Below, piece after piece: positions 31,201 through 41,825 of a DNA stretch of 64,000 bases. The stretch's first letter is position 1. Each line of letters starts with the position of its first letter. The translations under genes were made by a program, and so were the position numbers. This DNA is from Narthecium ossifragum (Eukaryota > Streptophyta > Magnoliopsida > Dioscoreales > Nartheciaceae): the NCBI GenBank assembly GCA_963920575.1, contig OY986971.1, forward strand, positions 12,700,492 through 12,764,491, in the 5' to 3' direction. Under the pieces are notes generated by a model. That model was not told the origin of the DNA, did not search any database, and worked only from the letters and a program-made list of their open reading frames with translations.

Positions 31201-31430
31201 CGCTCACGGTCGATCTCGCGGTCGACCGTGGATGACTCGTGGTCGACCGTGGCTTGCTCGCAGTCGACCGTGGAATTATGCAACTTTACTTGAAGACGCG
31301 GTGGTCAATCCTCGTATCGACCGTGGGAGGCTGTTTTTGTGACAGAGAGCTACGGTCGATGTTGCGGTCGACCGTGGGTATCGTAGAGGGCGACGGTCGA
31401 TCCGGCGGTCGATGTCGCGGTCGACCGTCA
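31201..31430. repeat. GGTCGACC-type palindrome cluster in the leader of Athila A
   Basis: Seven or more GGTCGACCG or GGTCGAT boxes between the primer site and the gag start; CGGTCGACCG at 31219-31228 is a perfect palindrome. It includes GAGGCTGTTTTTGTGACAGA at 31327-31346, shared with the 3' cluster at 22473-22690. The whole leader (31086-31594) is otherwise AT-rich with no ORF of note. Confidence 0.8.
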
Positions 31431-31594
31431 ATCGTCTTCAACGTAGAATCGTTCCAGCGCTGCAAAAATTATAGAGAATTAACAGAAAAATCCTAAAAAA
31501 TGTAAAATAACGTAAATAAAAAAAAATCTAACTATGCTCAGAAAAAGAGTTAAGAGAAGTTTAAATCGATACTCCGTTGTAAATCAAAAGATTA

Positions 31595-31612
31595 TCCCCG
31601 GCAACGGCGCCA
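31595..31612 (-). other. Primer binding site of Athila A, tRNA-Asp
   Basis: The minus strand reads TGGCGCCGTTGCCGGGGA, complementary to the 3' end of plant tRNA-Asp(GUC), five bases inside the LTR. Confidence 0.85.
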
Positions 31613-31617
31613 AAAAT

Positions 31618-32980
31618 TGATCGCTCACAAACGTCGTCGTTAAAACGTATGCAAAACGCAATTTAGAAATTTATAAACCTTTCTTTCAACACTAATTAAG
31701 AATTAACTCTCAACACTCTAATCCTAAAGCACAGAAGAATTGATTTGGGGTTTTGGAAATTGATTAATTAAAACTAATTAGGAAAGCGATTAATGAAATG
31801 GTAATAGATCGATGAGAGAAAACCTAGGGATTACTCAATCCACTTTAGTTTCACTTCCCGTATTCTCTAGTTATCATCTGGTTTCTTATCTCGACATTAT
31901 GGATTCATAGCTTCTTAAGCTTACATGAATCCCTAAAATAATGCAATTGTTTCCCTAAGGCATAACCTATCCAAACTTAGCATAGGTTGTATTCGAACTT
32001 AATCTGAGTACAACCTATCTTCATCTAGCATAGATTATCTCAAAGGCATCCACAAAAGCAACATGAAAACCATCCTACGAATCTCTACCATCAAGCACAG
32101 CAATCAAGTAGGTCTGAATATACGTCGAGGAACTCTGTTCCCTTAACTCTTTATAAAATAAAACCATATTCATAGGATCATGTCTTTGAAAAGATACAAG
32201 AGTCAAACTAGAAAATACAAAGAAGCTACACTAAAGCTTCATGAGATCCCTAAGTTGAGAGTTTAGCCACTCATCTTTTGGATGAGATCCATGTATGCGA
32301 TGAAGAAGGTTAGGGATCCACTCCGCATCTCCGTCTTCTTCTCCACTCTGAATTTTTCTATTTCTCTCTATGGAGCCCCCCCGTTTTCCAGCCACAAAAC
32401 CCTTTTTATATCTTAATTCCCGGAATTAGGGTTTAGGGTTAAGTTAGACCTCAAGTGCAACTCGGAATTCCTGGTTCAACCCTGACAGCTTCTTCCAATC
32501 GCGACTGGGTTGAACCGGTTCGGAATTTGAGAATGAGTCCAACACAAAATATGTAGATTTGGAAGTCTCCTGTCCTCTACCGAAGAGTTTGCAATATTTA
32601 GAGTTATCTAGAATATTTGACGAATATTCTCCCGGGCGTCGACGGAAGAGTCTTCCAGCAGCTAAATATCTTCATCTTCTTCAAAACTGCTATCACACCA
32701 TCAGGAATCTCATGAAGTGCCCAACATGAAAATTATACGTCTTGATGTCTACTCGCTGTCACCAAAAGTTCAGAATATTTGGACTTAAGAATAATTTCTA
32801 GTGCATATTGTGCTAACAGTCGACAGAGCAGTGTATTTCAGCATATTAACCGAATTTCTTGCATTTCTTCTCAAAGCATGATTAAACCTGAAATCAACTA
32901 ACAAGCTATCAAATACAAACACTCTCGGGCTAACAAATATAAATTACGGGGTTTAAGTATTAATATTTAGTGACTCATCA
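31618..32980 (-). repeat. 5' LTR of Athila A
   Basis: 1,363 bp; lacks 67 bp present in the 3' LTR (junction near 31706). The promoter TATA box is the complement of TTTTTATA at 32403-32410 (TATAAAAAGGG). No palindrome cluster lies upstream of this TATA, unlike B, C and E. Confidence 0.92.
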
Positions 32981-32985
32981 AGGGC

Positions 32986-33230
32986 CCCGTACTATTTTTT
33001 CAGCTATTATTTGTGGAAAGTAACTGTCGTAATTTCCCAATATTGAAAACTAATTATAAATATTGAAAAATAACTACCATCTAATAAGTTACTTTCCACC
33101 AAATTACTCTTGAACAAAAATTGAAAAAAATTGAAAAGTAACTACAAATATTGGAAAGTGAATTTCCCCCACAAAAATTTAAAAGTAACTAGAAATATTG
33201 AAAAGTAACTATAAAAATTGAAAAAATCAG
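32986..33230. repeat. AAGTAACTAC repeats, continuation
   Basis: About seven degenerate units (GGAAAGTAACTGTCG, AAAAGTAACTAC and others), one inverted (GTTACTTTCC). It continues the array interrupted at 18559. AT-rich sequence and CGACCTCC-rich sequence follow to 33490. Confidence 0.7.
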
Positions 33231-33490
33231 AATTTTTCTATTTTTAATCATTTTTCCTACTATTTTCTATTATTTTCAACTATTTTCTACCCATTTTTCA
33301 TGATCCACTATCGGCTCGTCATCCCCGTCGCTGATCTCCTTCGACCTCCTCCTCCAAGTCACGACCTCGCCGGTCTCCTCCGACCTCCTCCTCCAGACGG
33401 TGAGCTCGGGATCGACGACGGGCTTGGCGACAACGATGGGCGATGGTCGAGAACGGCAACAGGCTTGGCGACGGGATTGGCGTCGACTTC

Positions 33491-35109
33491 TGATATCACT
33501 CAAATGTGTCACACACAGCGGTCGCGGTGCAGTACAACATAACAGAGGTCGAACCCACAGAGAGACAAGCAGGAAAGATCCAGAAACACAGATAACAATA
33601 TATCGAAAACAATCAAGAGCGATAAAAGTTAAGAAAATAGATCGAAGATGTAATGAAAAGATAAAGTTAACGAAAGAAATCAAGATTTGAATGAGGCTAG
33701 GCTTCAGGAATCACTTCACTCGGATTTAGGTTCTTCTCTTCTCAATGGTTCATATAATACTCAGTTAAGGGATTCACATCCCAATCACTTTAACCGGAAG
33801 ATATGGAACGGTAAACCTAACAAAATATAAAAATGTCTCTTACTACGATTGATTCTTTCTTATTATAGTTCTAACTTCATCCATCCCAAACCTAAGAATA
33901 CACGATACCGGCTACCACTACAGGCAACGCGTAGCAAAAGTTCATCGAGACAAAGCCCTAACTCTATCTAATCGGATCTCTAAGAATACACAATACCAAC
34001 TCTCACAATCGGCAATGCATAGCAAAGATTACACGAATAGAGCCCCAACCTTGTCTTAACAGATTCCTAAGAATACACAATACCAGCTGTCACTACAGGC
34101 AATGCATAGCAAAGGTCTCGCGAGACTCGGTAGGAGAATCAAAAGAGATAACTATGGGATTATAAGATCATGAAAGAAGCATGACTGGATTCATAATATT
34201 AATCATCCACATAGAAACCTATAATCTGAAAATAGTCGTTGAAGATTCAATACATAGAAAAGAGTTTAACAATAAAGATTAAAACTATGAACCATTGTTG
34301 GAGAAGAAGCCCAAGTCCTCGCACTCATCCGACCACCATGCCCGCGGATTACTTGGCCATCGATGGAGATGTCTTCATCTTCTTCCCTTAGAAAACGTCC
34401 AGAAAGAGCCTCCAAAAACGTCCAAAGAACCCCCCTTTGATTAACCCTGAGTTTCCTATTTATAGCCCCAAAGTCTCTCCATCCTCGGATTAGATCTAAA
34501 CCGTTGATTTTCTTCACTGGAAAAGTAGAATCGATCTCTCTCTAGGTGTAGGATCGATCGGACTCATCAAAATCTTCAATTTCTGGCTACGCCCGAGTTG
34601 GATCGATCGGACTATGGATGTCGGATCGATCGGACTCAGTAGGATGGATGGAGGGATCGATCGGACTGTGTACAGCTGAAAAATATGCGTTCTATCAAGT
34701 TTCTGCATAGTCGGATCGATCGGACTCTCGGTGTCGGATCGATCGGACTTTCCAGCGTATTTACTGTTCTGCCATCCAGACTGCGCCATCGGTACTAAAA
34801 TTGCCGTAACTTCCTCTAGGAAAATCGGAATCAAAAACCGTAAAATTCTCCAGAATCTAGACTTCAAGAGCTTTCCAACCATATATGACACATCATCTCG
34901 TTCTTCATAAGCAGGTACAGTTTAATTTTTGAAGTTGATCTATATACTCTTTTCAGCTTCTTTTAGCTCCAATTTCCTGCATTTTCCAAACAACTATGTG
35001 AAGCAACATATAGATATAAAAATAGAAGTAAAAATGTTAATTAAGGATAATAATCTAGCAATTGAGATGGTTATAAGGTTGTTCAGAGTGCACTTTCATG
35101 CACTCATCA
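33491..35109 (-). repeat. 3' LTR of Athila B
   Basis: 1,619 bp, TGATATCACTC to GCACTCATCA. Palindrome-type GGATCGATCGGACTC boxes lie at about 34530-34755, just upstream (in element sense) of a TATA box, the complement of TATTTATA at 34457-34464. Confidence 0.9.
34530..34755. repeat. GATCGATC box cluster in U3 of Athila B 3' LTR
   Basis: Seven GATCGATCGGACT or GATCGATC boxes spaced about 25-45 bp. The same cluster in the 5' LTR lies at 53258-53485, where one box is altered to GATCGATTGGACT. Confidence 0.85.
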
Positions 35110-35480
35110 CACCCCCCAACCAGCTTATTGCTAGTCTCTTGCAATTCAAAGCGCATAAACTATAATTAAGTACACCAACGGGTCAAGGAAGTAGACATGT
35201 ATGATAAAAATTCTACCTTATCAAGTCAATAGTGTTTCATACAGTACAGAGCATGAAAACTTCTTATACTCATACACATACTACCAACATATGAAATCAA
35301 CTTTTACACATTAAACATGCTAATCACCATCCAGAAGAACACATGTGAAGTGACAAATAAATGTTACGTACAGAAACAACTTCTACCAACCATTAGTCCA
35401 AACACACTACTATCTTCATGACCAATCATCCAACCCTCGCACTTTAAGTACAGCATGCTCTTTCTTTCTTTTTTTCTTTT

Positions 35481-35650
35481 CAACTATCAGACACTTTGCC
35501 TTTTTACTCGAGCACTCTCCGCTTCTTGAGGCGCAGAGACCCGGTTACTTAGCAAAACACTTAATAGTTTTTTTTATAGCTATAAGTGGTTCTACCTTTT
35601 TACGCGAGCTCCCCGCTTCCTGAGGCAGGAACACCCAGTTACTCAGTAGA
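35481..35650. repeat. Conserved duplicated motif, Athila B copy
   Basis: Copy 1 (35481-35558): CTCGAGCACTCTCCGCTTC, TGAGGCGCAGAGACCCGG. Copy 2 (35594-35650): TTTTTACGCGAGCTCCCCGC, TTCCTGAGGCAGGAACACCC. It corresponds to 20524-20720 and 57720-57893. Confidence 0.75.
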
Positions 35651-36229
35651 TCACTTAATAGTTGTTTAGGCACAGTTTTATCAAACTCCAGAACTTTTTC
35701 TCCTTTTTTCTCTCTGCATGCAATACTCAACACTAGCTAATGTTGAAATCATGGTCTCGATTGACAATAGCATGCTCATTTTTCTAGTGAGTATAATTGC
35801 CACTGCACATAAAGTGTTCGTGTGTGAATCACATGATGTTCTACCTTCAAGTTATCACGCATTCAATCAATGTATGAGCCAATCCATGTGAAAGCAACAT
35901 GTATAATAAGCATAAAAATTTCAGCTCATATACAATTTCTAATAACATGCTCAATTCAACACTATTAAACTCAATAAGGTAGCATGCATGAGATCATGTA
36001 TGCCTACACCCCCCAACCTGAAATCCACATTGTCCTCAATGTGTGCTAATCATGTAAATAAGCATAAGGGTGTTGGCTGAATTTTCGTATATAGCATAAA
36101 TAAGAATAGGAAATCGAAATAGGAGCGATGCCACCTGACAGAATATCTGAAATCTTGCCCAAGGCTCTTCATGGAGGCCGACTTTCTCAAGCAAGGAAGA
36201 CGGAAGTCCAAGCATCCTAAAAATATAAA

Positions 36230-36594
36230 GGGTTATTTACATATGTACCCCTAAAAACTTGCTAAATAACATATATACCCCTACATTCTCTCATATTACA
36301 AATATACCCTTACAAACATCAAAAAAATCCAAACCATACCCCTCCGTCCTCACACCGTTAAAAATGCCCTATAAAATGACCATTTTGCCCCTTATTCTTG
36401 TTTATTAAGATTCAACTCACAAGGGTAAGATAAGGGCAAAATGGTCATTTTATAGGGCGTTTTTAACGGTGTGAGGATGGAGGGGTATGGTTTGGTTTTG
36501 TTTGATGTTTGTAAGGGTATATATGTAATATGAAAGAATGTAGGGGTACATTTGTAATTTAAGAAGTTTTGGAGGATTCAAAAGTAATTATCCC
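36230..36594. mobile_element. Mutator-like MITE (long inverted repeat)
   Basis: 365 bp flanked by the 9-bp duplication AAATATAAA (36221-36229 and 36595-36603). Its two halves are almost complete inverted repeats (about 165 bp each) around a short AT-rich centre near 36400: GGGTTATTTAC and GTACCCCTA at the left match GGGATAATTAC and GTACCCCTA read from the right on the other strand. The 9-bp TSD and long TIR fit Mutator-like MITEs. It carries no ORF. Confidence 0.85.
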
Positions 36595-36690
36595 AAATAT
36601 AAAATAGCAAACAAAAGCAAATGAGAATGAAAGCAAACAAACTAAAACAATCTAACCAAAATAAAATAGAGATGATAGATAGTAAAGAGA

Positions 36691-37203
36691 TCATCCCTCG
36701 TAGACAGGGTCTATGAGAGAAACGGTGTGCTCCTCAGGGTCCGCTTTCTCTGGAATCTGTTTCAAGCGTTGTCCATTAACCGTAAACATCCTCCCATCCT
36801 TTGGGTCTTGAACTTCCACAGCCCCATTCTCAAATATTCTGCTAACGGTGAAGGGGCCTGTCCAGCGTGATCTCAACTTCCCAGAATGGAGGTGTAGTCG
36901 TGCGTCATACAGATAAGCTTGCTGTCCAACTTTAAACGTCTTCCGCAGGATCTTCTTGTCATGGTAAGCCTTTGTCTTTGCCTTGAAGATCCTAAAACTC
37001 TCATAAGCATCATTCCTGAGTTCCTCTAACTCAGACAGCTGGAGTTTCCGTTCCTGACCTGCAGCATCCAAAGTAAAATTTAGTGACTTAATAGCCCAAT
37101 AGGCCTTATGTTCTAATTCGACTGGAAGATGACACAGTTTTCCATAAACTAGGTGAAATGGCGACATCCCCAGGGTAGTCTTGTAGGCAGTGCGATATGC
37201 CAC
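36691..37203 (-). pseudogene. Athila B integrase C-terminal part
   Basis: Reads [40 protein letters not shown], then QQAYLYDARLHLHSGKLRSR and MFTVNGQRLKQIPEK, the Athila integrase C-terminus. It is shifted by one base relative to the upstream integrase piece; a single lost G in the GTTGTGGCATATCGC sequence near 37199 explains the shift. Confidence 0.87.
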
Positions 37204-37838
37204 AACGCATCTGATAGCCTCAAGGACCAGTCCCTTCGGTTGGGGCTCACTGTCTTCTCCAGGATTTGCTTTATCTCTCTATTGGCTAATTCAGCTTGGC
37301 CATTCATCTCTGGATGATAAGCAGTGGAAATCTTATGTGTAACTCCATACCTGCGCATCAAAGCCTCAAAAGAGCGGTTACAAAAATGGGATCCTTCGTC
37401 ACTAATAATGACCCTAGGAGTACCAAATCTAGACAAAACATGCTTTTTAAGAAACTTGATGACAGTGGAATGATCATTATTCCTACATGCAATAGCCTCC
37501 ACCCACTTAGACACGTATTCCACAGCCAACAATATATATAAATAGCCAAAAGAAGAAGGAAAGGGTCCCATAAAGTCTATACCCCAACAATCAAAAATCT
37601 CTACAGCTTGAACTGGGTTCAAAGGCATCATATGTCTCCTAGATAAAGCTCCTAATGTTAGGCATCTATCACAGGATTTCCAGAAAATATTAACATTACG
37701 AAACATAGTAGGCCAGTAAAAACCACATTGAAGAATTTTAGCATCAGTCTTTTTCATCGAAAAATGGCATCCACATGCATGAGAGTGACAGAATGTAATA
37801 ATGTTTTCTATTTCATAATCAAGGACACAACGGCGCAT
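37149..37838 (-). pseudogene. Athila B integrase zinc finger and catalytic core
   Basis: HHCC finger (CHSHACGCHF to CDRCLTLG), [54 protein letters not shown] and NGQAELANREIKQILEKT with the catalytic Glu. It retains the KWVEA segment missing in element A. Its valid reading ends near 37199 at the frameshift; upstream, stops separate it from RNase H. Confidence 0.87.
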
Positions 37839-38093
37839 AATCTGGTCGGGACAATACTTAAACAGACAAGGATCATCGCAATAAAATTTCTTTACCTCAA
37901 CAAAGAACCTACACTTATCCTACGCACTCCAAAAGGAAGGGATCTCACCTGTTGCTAAGTAATTAACAATATGCGCATACCAGGGCAGTCATGCAACTGA
38001 AAAGAGTTCCTCATCAGGGAAGTCATCCACGATTGGTGGCTCATCTTCCGCTACTTCCACCATCAACCTCGATAGGTGATCGGCGACAACATT

Positions 38094-39728
38094 CTACACA
38101 CCCTTTTTATCTTTTATATAAATATCAAATTCCTGTAAGATTAATATCCAACGAATTAGGCGCGCTTTACCATCCTTCTTGGTGAGAAGGTACTTAAGCG
38201 CAGCATGATCAGTGAAAATAGTGATAGGAGAACCAATCAAATAAGCACGAAACTTGTCTAATGCAAAGACTATAGCTAATAGTTCTTTCTCGGTGGTAGA
38301 ATAATTCATCTGTGCATTATTCAAGGTTCGACTAGCATAATGAATAACATGAGGTTTACCATCTTTTCGCTGTCCTAAAACAGGTCCTACAGCAAAATCA
38401 CTTGCATCACACATCAATTCAAAATGAAGGCTCCAATCGGGTGGTTGCACAATAGGTGCGGAAGTCAATTTACCAATCAAGTCTTGAAACGTCTCTTGAC
38501 AAGCAATAGTCCACTCAAAAGGGGTATCCTTTATCAAAAGATTACACAAAGGACGAGCAATAGTAGAAAAGTTCTGAATGAATCTTCTGTAAAAACCAGC
38601 ATACCCTAGAAAGGATCTAACATCTTTAACAGTCCTTAGCACAGGAAGCTTTGAAATGAGATCGATTTTTGATCGATCTACCTCAATGCCTTTGGAAGCG
38701 ACAATATGGCGAAATACAATGCCTGAGGGCACCATGAAGTGACACTTTTCCCAATTAAGCACAAGATGCTTCTCTTCACACATGACCAAGACTCTCTTTA
38801 AGTTTTGCAAGCATGCATCAAAAGTATTACCAAATACAGTCAAGTCATCCATATATACTTCCATACATTCCTCGATCATATCAGTAAACATACTCATCAT
38901 ACAACGCTGAAAAGTAGCAGGAGCATTACATAATCCAAATGGCATTCTACGGAAAGCATAAGTACCAAAAGGACAAGTAAAAGTAGTTTTTTCCTGATCT
39001 TCTAAAGCAATCTCAATCTGATAATATCCAGAATAACCATCGAGAAAACAATAAAAAGGATGTCCAGCTACTCTCTCTAAAATCTGATCTAGAAAAGGCA
39101 GTGGAAAATGATCTTTACGGGTGGTAGCATTCAATTTTCTATAATCTATACACATACGCCATCCTGTCACCAATTTAGTGGGGACAAAGTCTCCACTTTC
39201 ATTTTTAACAACGGTGACACCATATTTTTTAGGCACAACCTGCGTCGGGCTCACCCATTTGCTATCAGCAATGGGGTAGATGATCGATGCATCTAATAAT
39301 TTTAACACTTCAGTTTTTACTACCTCTTTCATCGTAGGGTTCAATCTACGCTGAGGATCCCTACGAGGTACAACCCCTTGTTCAAGATTAATCATATGAG
39401 AACATATCAAGGGACTAATACCTTTCAGACCTACTATACTCCATCCAATAGCTGATTTATGCTCATTTAAAATGCTAAGTAATTGCTCACCTTGCTCCAC
39501 AGTTAATGCTGAAGAAATAATAACTAGGTATGTATCACCTGGACCAAGATAGGCGTGCTTTAAACCTTGAGGAAGCGTCTTCAGGTCCAGTTTGGGCGGC
39601 TCTACTGATGATGGTGTTCGTGGCTGTCCTCTTTCTGGCAGTTCTTCAAACTTTGGATTCCATGGACCTGCAAAAGAACAATGTTCCAAATTTTTACACA
39701 TACCATCAACATCAACATTTTCATCCAA
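38094..39728 (-). pseudogene. Athila B RT and RNase H
   Basis: 544 codons. RT has [40 protein letters not shown] and YMDDLTVFGNTF near 38850; RNase H has MCDASDFAVGPVLGQRKDGK and FTDHAALKYLL. It ends KDKKGV at TAG, where the sequence continues [10 protein letters not shown] in the same frame, so the last part of RNase H (38000-38093) is cut off by a nonsense codon. The product would have copied element RNA into cDNA. Confidence 0.88.
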
Positions 39729-40033
39729 ATCTAATTCAAGAAAATTAATTTCAGTTGTAGCAAACTCCTCTTCAGTGAGTAGATCAATCTGGTAAGTCTG
39801 CTAGCATTCATAATCCTCATCAAGCTGCTTAGCAACATTAAAAACATTAATTTCTAAAGTCATATTCCCAAAAGTTAACTTCATTAAACCATTCCTGCAA
39901 TTAATTAAGCATTAGCAGTAGCAAGAAACGGTCTACCTAAAATAATAGGAATTCTAGAATCAGCAGTTAGTACAGCCTGAGTATCCAAGACTAAGAAATC
40001 AACAGGATATTAAAATTTATCTATTTGAATAAG
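39729..40033 (-). pseudogene. Athila B protease C-terminal remnant
   Basis: After the element C insertion the minus strand reads LIQIDKF, then a TAA, then YPVDFLVLDTQAVL, RIPIILGRPFL and a degenerate linker to RT. It completes the protease that starts at 50379-51119. Several stops and a frameshift are present. Confidence 0.75.
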
Positions 40034-40383
40034 TGATGAGAATGCATAATGTTATATTTTTATCCCTTAATACTTAGTCTCCTGTGCTTATTTAGTTCCT
40101 AAATACACTCATTATTCTTATATTTTGATTTAGGATGCAATAGAAGTCCTTAAGTCGAAAAGAAGCTGAAAAGAGTGCATGGATCAACTTTAAAGATTTA
40201 TCTGTACCTGCTCATGAAGAAGCAGAGGATGTACCATACATGGTTGGAAAGCTCTTGAAGTCTAGATTCTGGAGAATTTTACAGTTCGTGATTTCGAGTT
40301 TTCTAGAGGAAGTTACGGCAATTTCAGTACTGATGCGCAGTCTGAATGGCAGAAAGGAAAATAAGCTGGAAGTCCGAGCGAAG

Positions 40384-40732
40384 GTCCGATCGATCGGACT
40401 TGGCAAAACCGTGACAGAACATGTAGTTTTTGGCTGAATATGGTTCGATCGATCGAACCATCACTCCTACTGAGCTCGATCGATCCGACTCCTAGAGTTG
40501 GATCTATCGGACTCAAAAATACCCAGAGAATGTGGATTTTTATGCATCCGATCGATCCAGCACTTAAAGTTCGATCGATCGGACTTGGGAATTAAAGTTG
40601 ACAGAACGTATGCTTTCTAAAGGAGCAAAGTTCGATCGATCCTTCTATCGATCGGACTCGGGCGTGACTACAAGTTGAAGAGTTTAATGAGGCCGATCGA
40701 TCCAGCATCCAAAGTCCGATCGATCGGACTTT
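40384..40732. repeat. GATCGATC palindrome cluster in U3 of Athila C 5' LTR
   Basis: About nine boxes. Perfect palindromes include GTCCGATCGATCGGAC (40384-40399), TGGTTCGATCGATCGAACCA (40441-40460) and a 22-bp one at 40711-40732 centred on the same core. The 3' LTR copy is 49067-49418, where several boxes differ, including a GATCCATCC run. Confidence 0.9.
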
Positions 40733-40788
40733 CCCAGTAACAAAAATCAACGATTGTGATCTAATCCGAGGGTGGATACAATTAAGGC

Positions 40789-40796
40789 TATAAATA
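40789..40796 (+). promoter_or_regulatory. TATA box of Athila C 5' LTR
   Basis: TATAAATA in GGCTATAAATAGGACTC, 57 bp after the last palindrome. The 3' LTR has the same box at 49474-49481, and elements B (3' LTR) and E have it in the complement. Confidence 0.75.
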
Positions 40797-41693
40797 GGAC
40801 TCTTTCTAGGGTTTGAGGGGGGATTCTTGGACACTTTTGGCTACTCTTTCTCCTCTTTTATATTTTTTCTAGGTTTTCTTTTGCTTTATGAAGTCTTTTG
40901 GAGGATTGTTCTTGATGGTCCTGCGTGGCTAAATCTTGATCCTTGGTCGAGGAGATTGAAACCTCGGAATCAATGAAACTGTGAGATCTAATTTATTTTT
41001 ATTGTTCAGTTTATACATGAGTATTGGATGTTCTTCTGAGATTAAATCTTCATGATTACCTTGTCTAATTGCTAGGAGGCCTACTAGTTTATTATTCATG
41101 GTGATCTACCGCTAGGTTTGATATCAAATCCGGAATTGTTTGATCCCTCTAATCTGCGAAGAAATTAGGATCTAATAATTTACTGCTGATCAGATCTTGT
41201 TAGATCTTAGGAAGAATATTCAACTAGATTAAATGCAACCGCTTGTGCTTGTGTTGTTTAGCTTCATCGATCTCCCTATTCTTAACGCTGCTACTAGATT
41301 AAATCTACAGCGCTTGTCTTAGGTTGTCTAGTAGTTAGGGTTGATTAGATCGCTTGTTTCTAATTAACTATGATCGAGGAGAGCATCGAATTGAATTCGG
41401 ACGATGAATATTCATGGTATAAATTGATTGATACTTGCATCTATGATCAGTTGTTGGATTCCGATGGTGGATGTTGACTCAGACCAATGTTTGTTCTCTT
41501 GATTCAACTCATTTCTTCGCTTTAGATTATTTCTTTATTGTTTTTCCTCACGTTTAAAACCCCCCATCTTTGTTCACTAAGCACAAAACACGACTGAACA
41601 CTCTTCGTGGGATCGACTCATACTCGCACTACTACATTTATTTTAACAAGTACTGGATTTATTTTTGAGTGCCTGCGACAGCACATCAAATTT

Positions 41694-41711
41694 TGGCGCC
41701 GTTGCCGGGGA
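41694..41711 (+). other. Primer binding site of Athila C, tRNA-Asp
   Basis: TGGCGCCGTTGCCGGGGA, complementary to the tRNA-Asp(GUC) 3' end, five bases after the LTR. Confidence 0.88.
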
Positions 41712-41825
41712 GTGATTCTAGTTGATTTTTGTGTTTATTGTGATCTTTATTTTCATAAAAAAAAAAAGTTATTCGAATTTTCTTGATTTCTTTTTCTCGT
41801 TTTGCCGGAATCCTCTTGATTGTTT

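Larger units (their letters stand above)
18560..32980 (-). mobile_element. Athila-type Ty3/gypsy element A
   Basis: Complete 14.4-kb element, about 11.85 kb without the nested solo LTR at 28167-30728. TSD AGGGC is at 18555-18559 and 32981-32985. In element order: 5' LTR (31618-32980), tRNA-Asp primer site, palindrome-rich leader, gag-protease-pol in one frame, a second palindrome cluster, a small acidic ORF, a 1.7-kb noncoding stretch, a polypurine tract (complement of 19990-20006) and the 3' LTR. Gag, the DLGAS protease and the FMDD-type RT without chromodomain place it in the Athila lineage. Two nonsense codons and the nested LTR make gag-pol inactive. Confidence 0.92.
35110..36690 (-). other. 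3' noncoding region of Athila B
   Basis: No credible ORF. It holds the LTR-proximal purine box (complement of CACCCCCCAACC), the duplicated motif (35481-35558 and 35594-35650), a second purine box with GGACAATGTGG on the minus strand (36005-36035) and a MITE at 36230-36594. The ORF at 35545-35733 is read from the motif and is not a gene. Confidence 0.6.
40034..41688 (+). repeat. 5' LTR of Athila C
   Basis: 1,655 bp, TGATGAGAATGC to CAGCACATCA. It carries the palindrome cluster (40384-40732) and a TATA box (40789-40796). Confidence 0.95.

Noticed and set aside
33276..33690. ORFs on both strands crossing the Athila B LTR border
   Set aside because: They span the junction at 33491 between two different elements, so they cannot be ancient genes; no homology seen.
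40384..40732. Regularly spaced palindromes as a CRISPR-like or satellite array
   Set aside because: Spacing and flanks vary, boxes are inside an LTR, and the DNA is eukaryotic.
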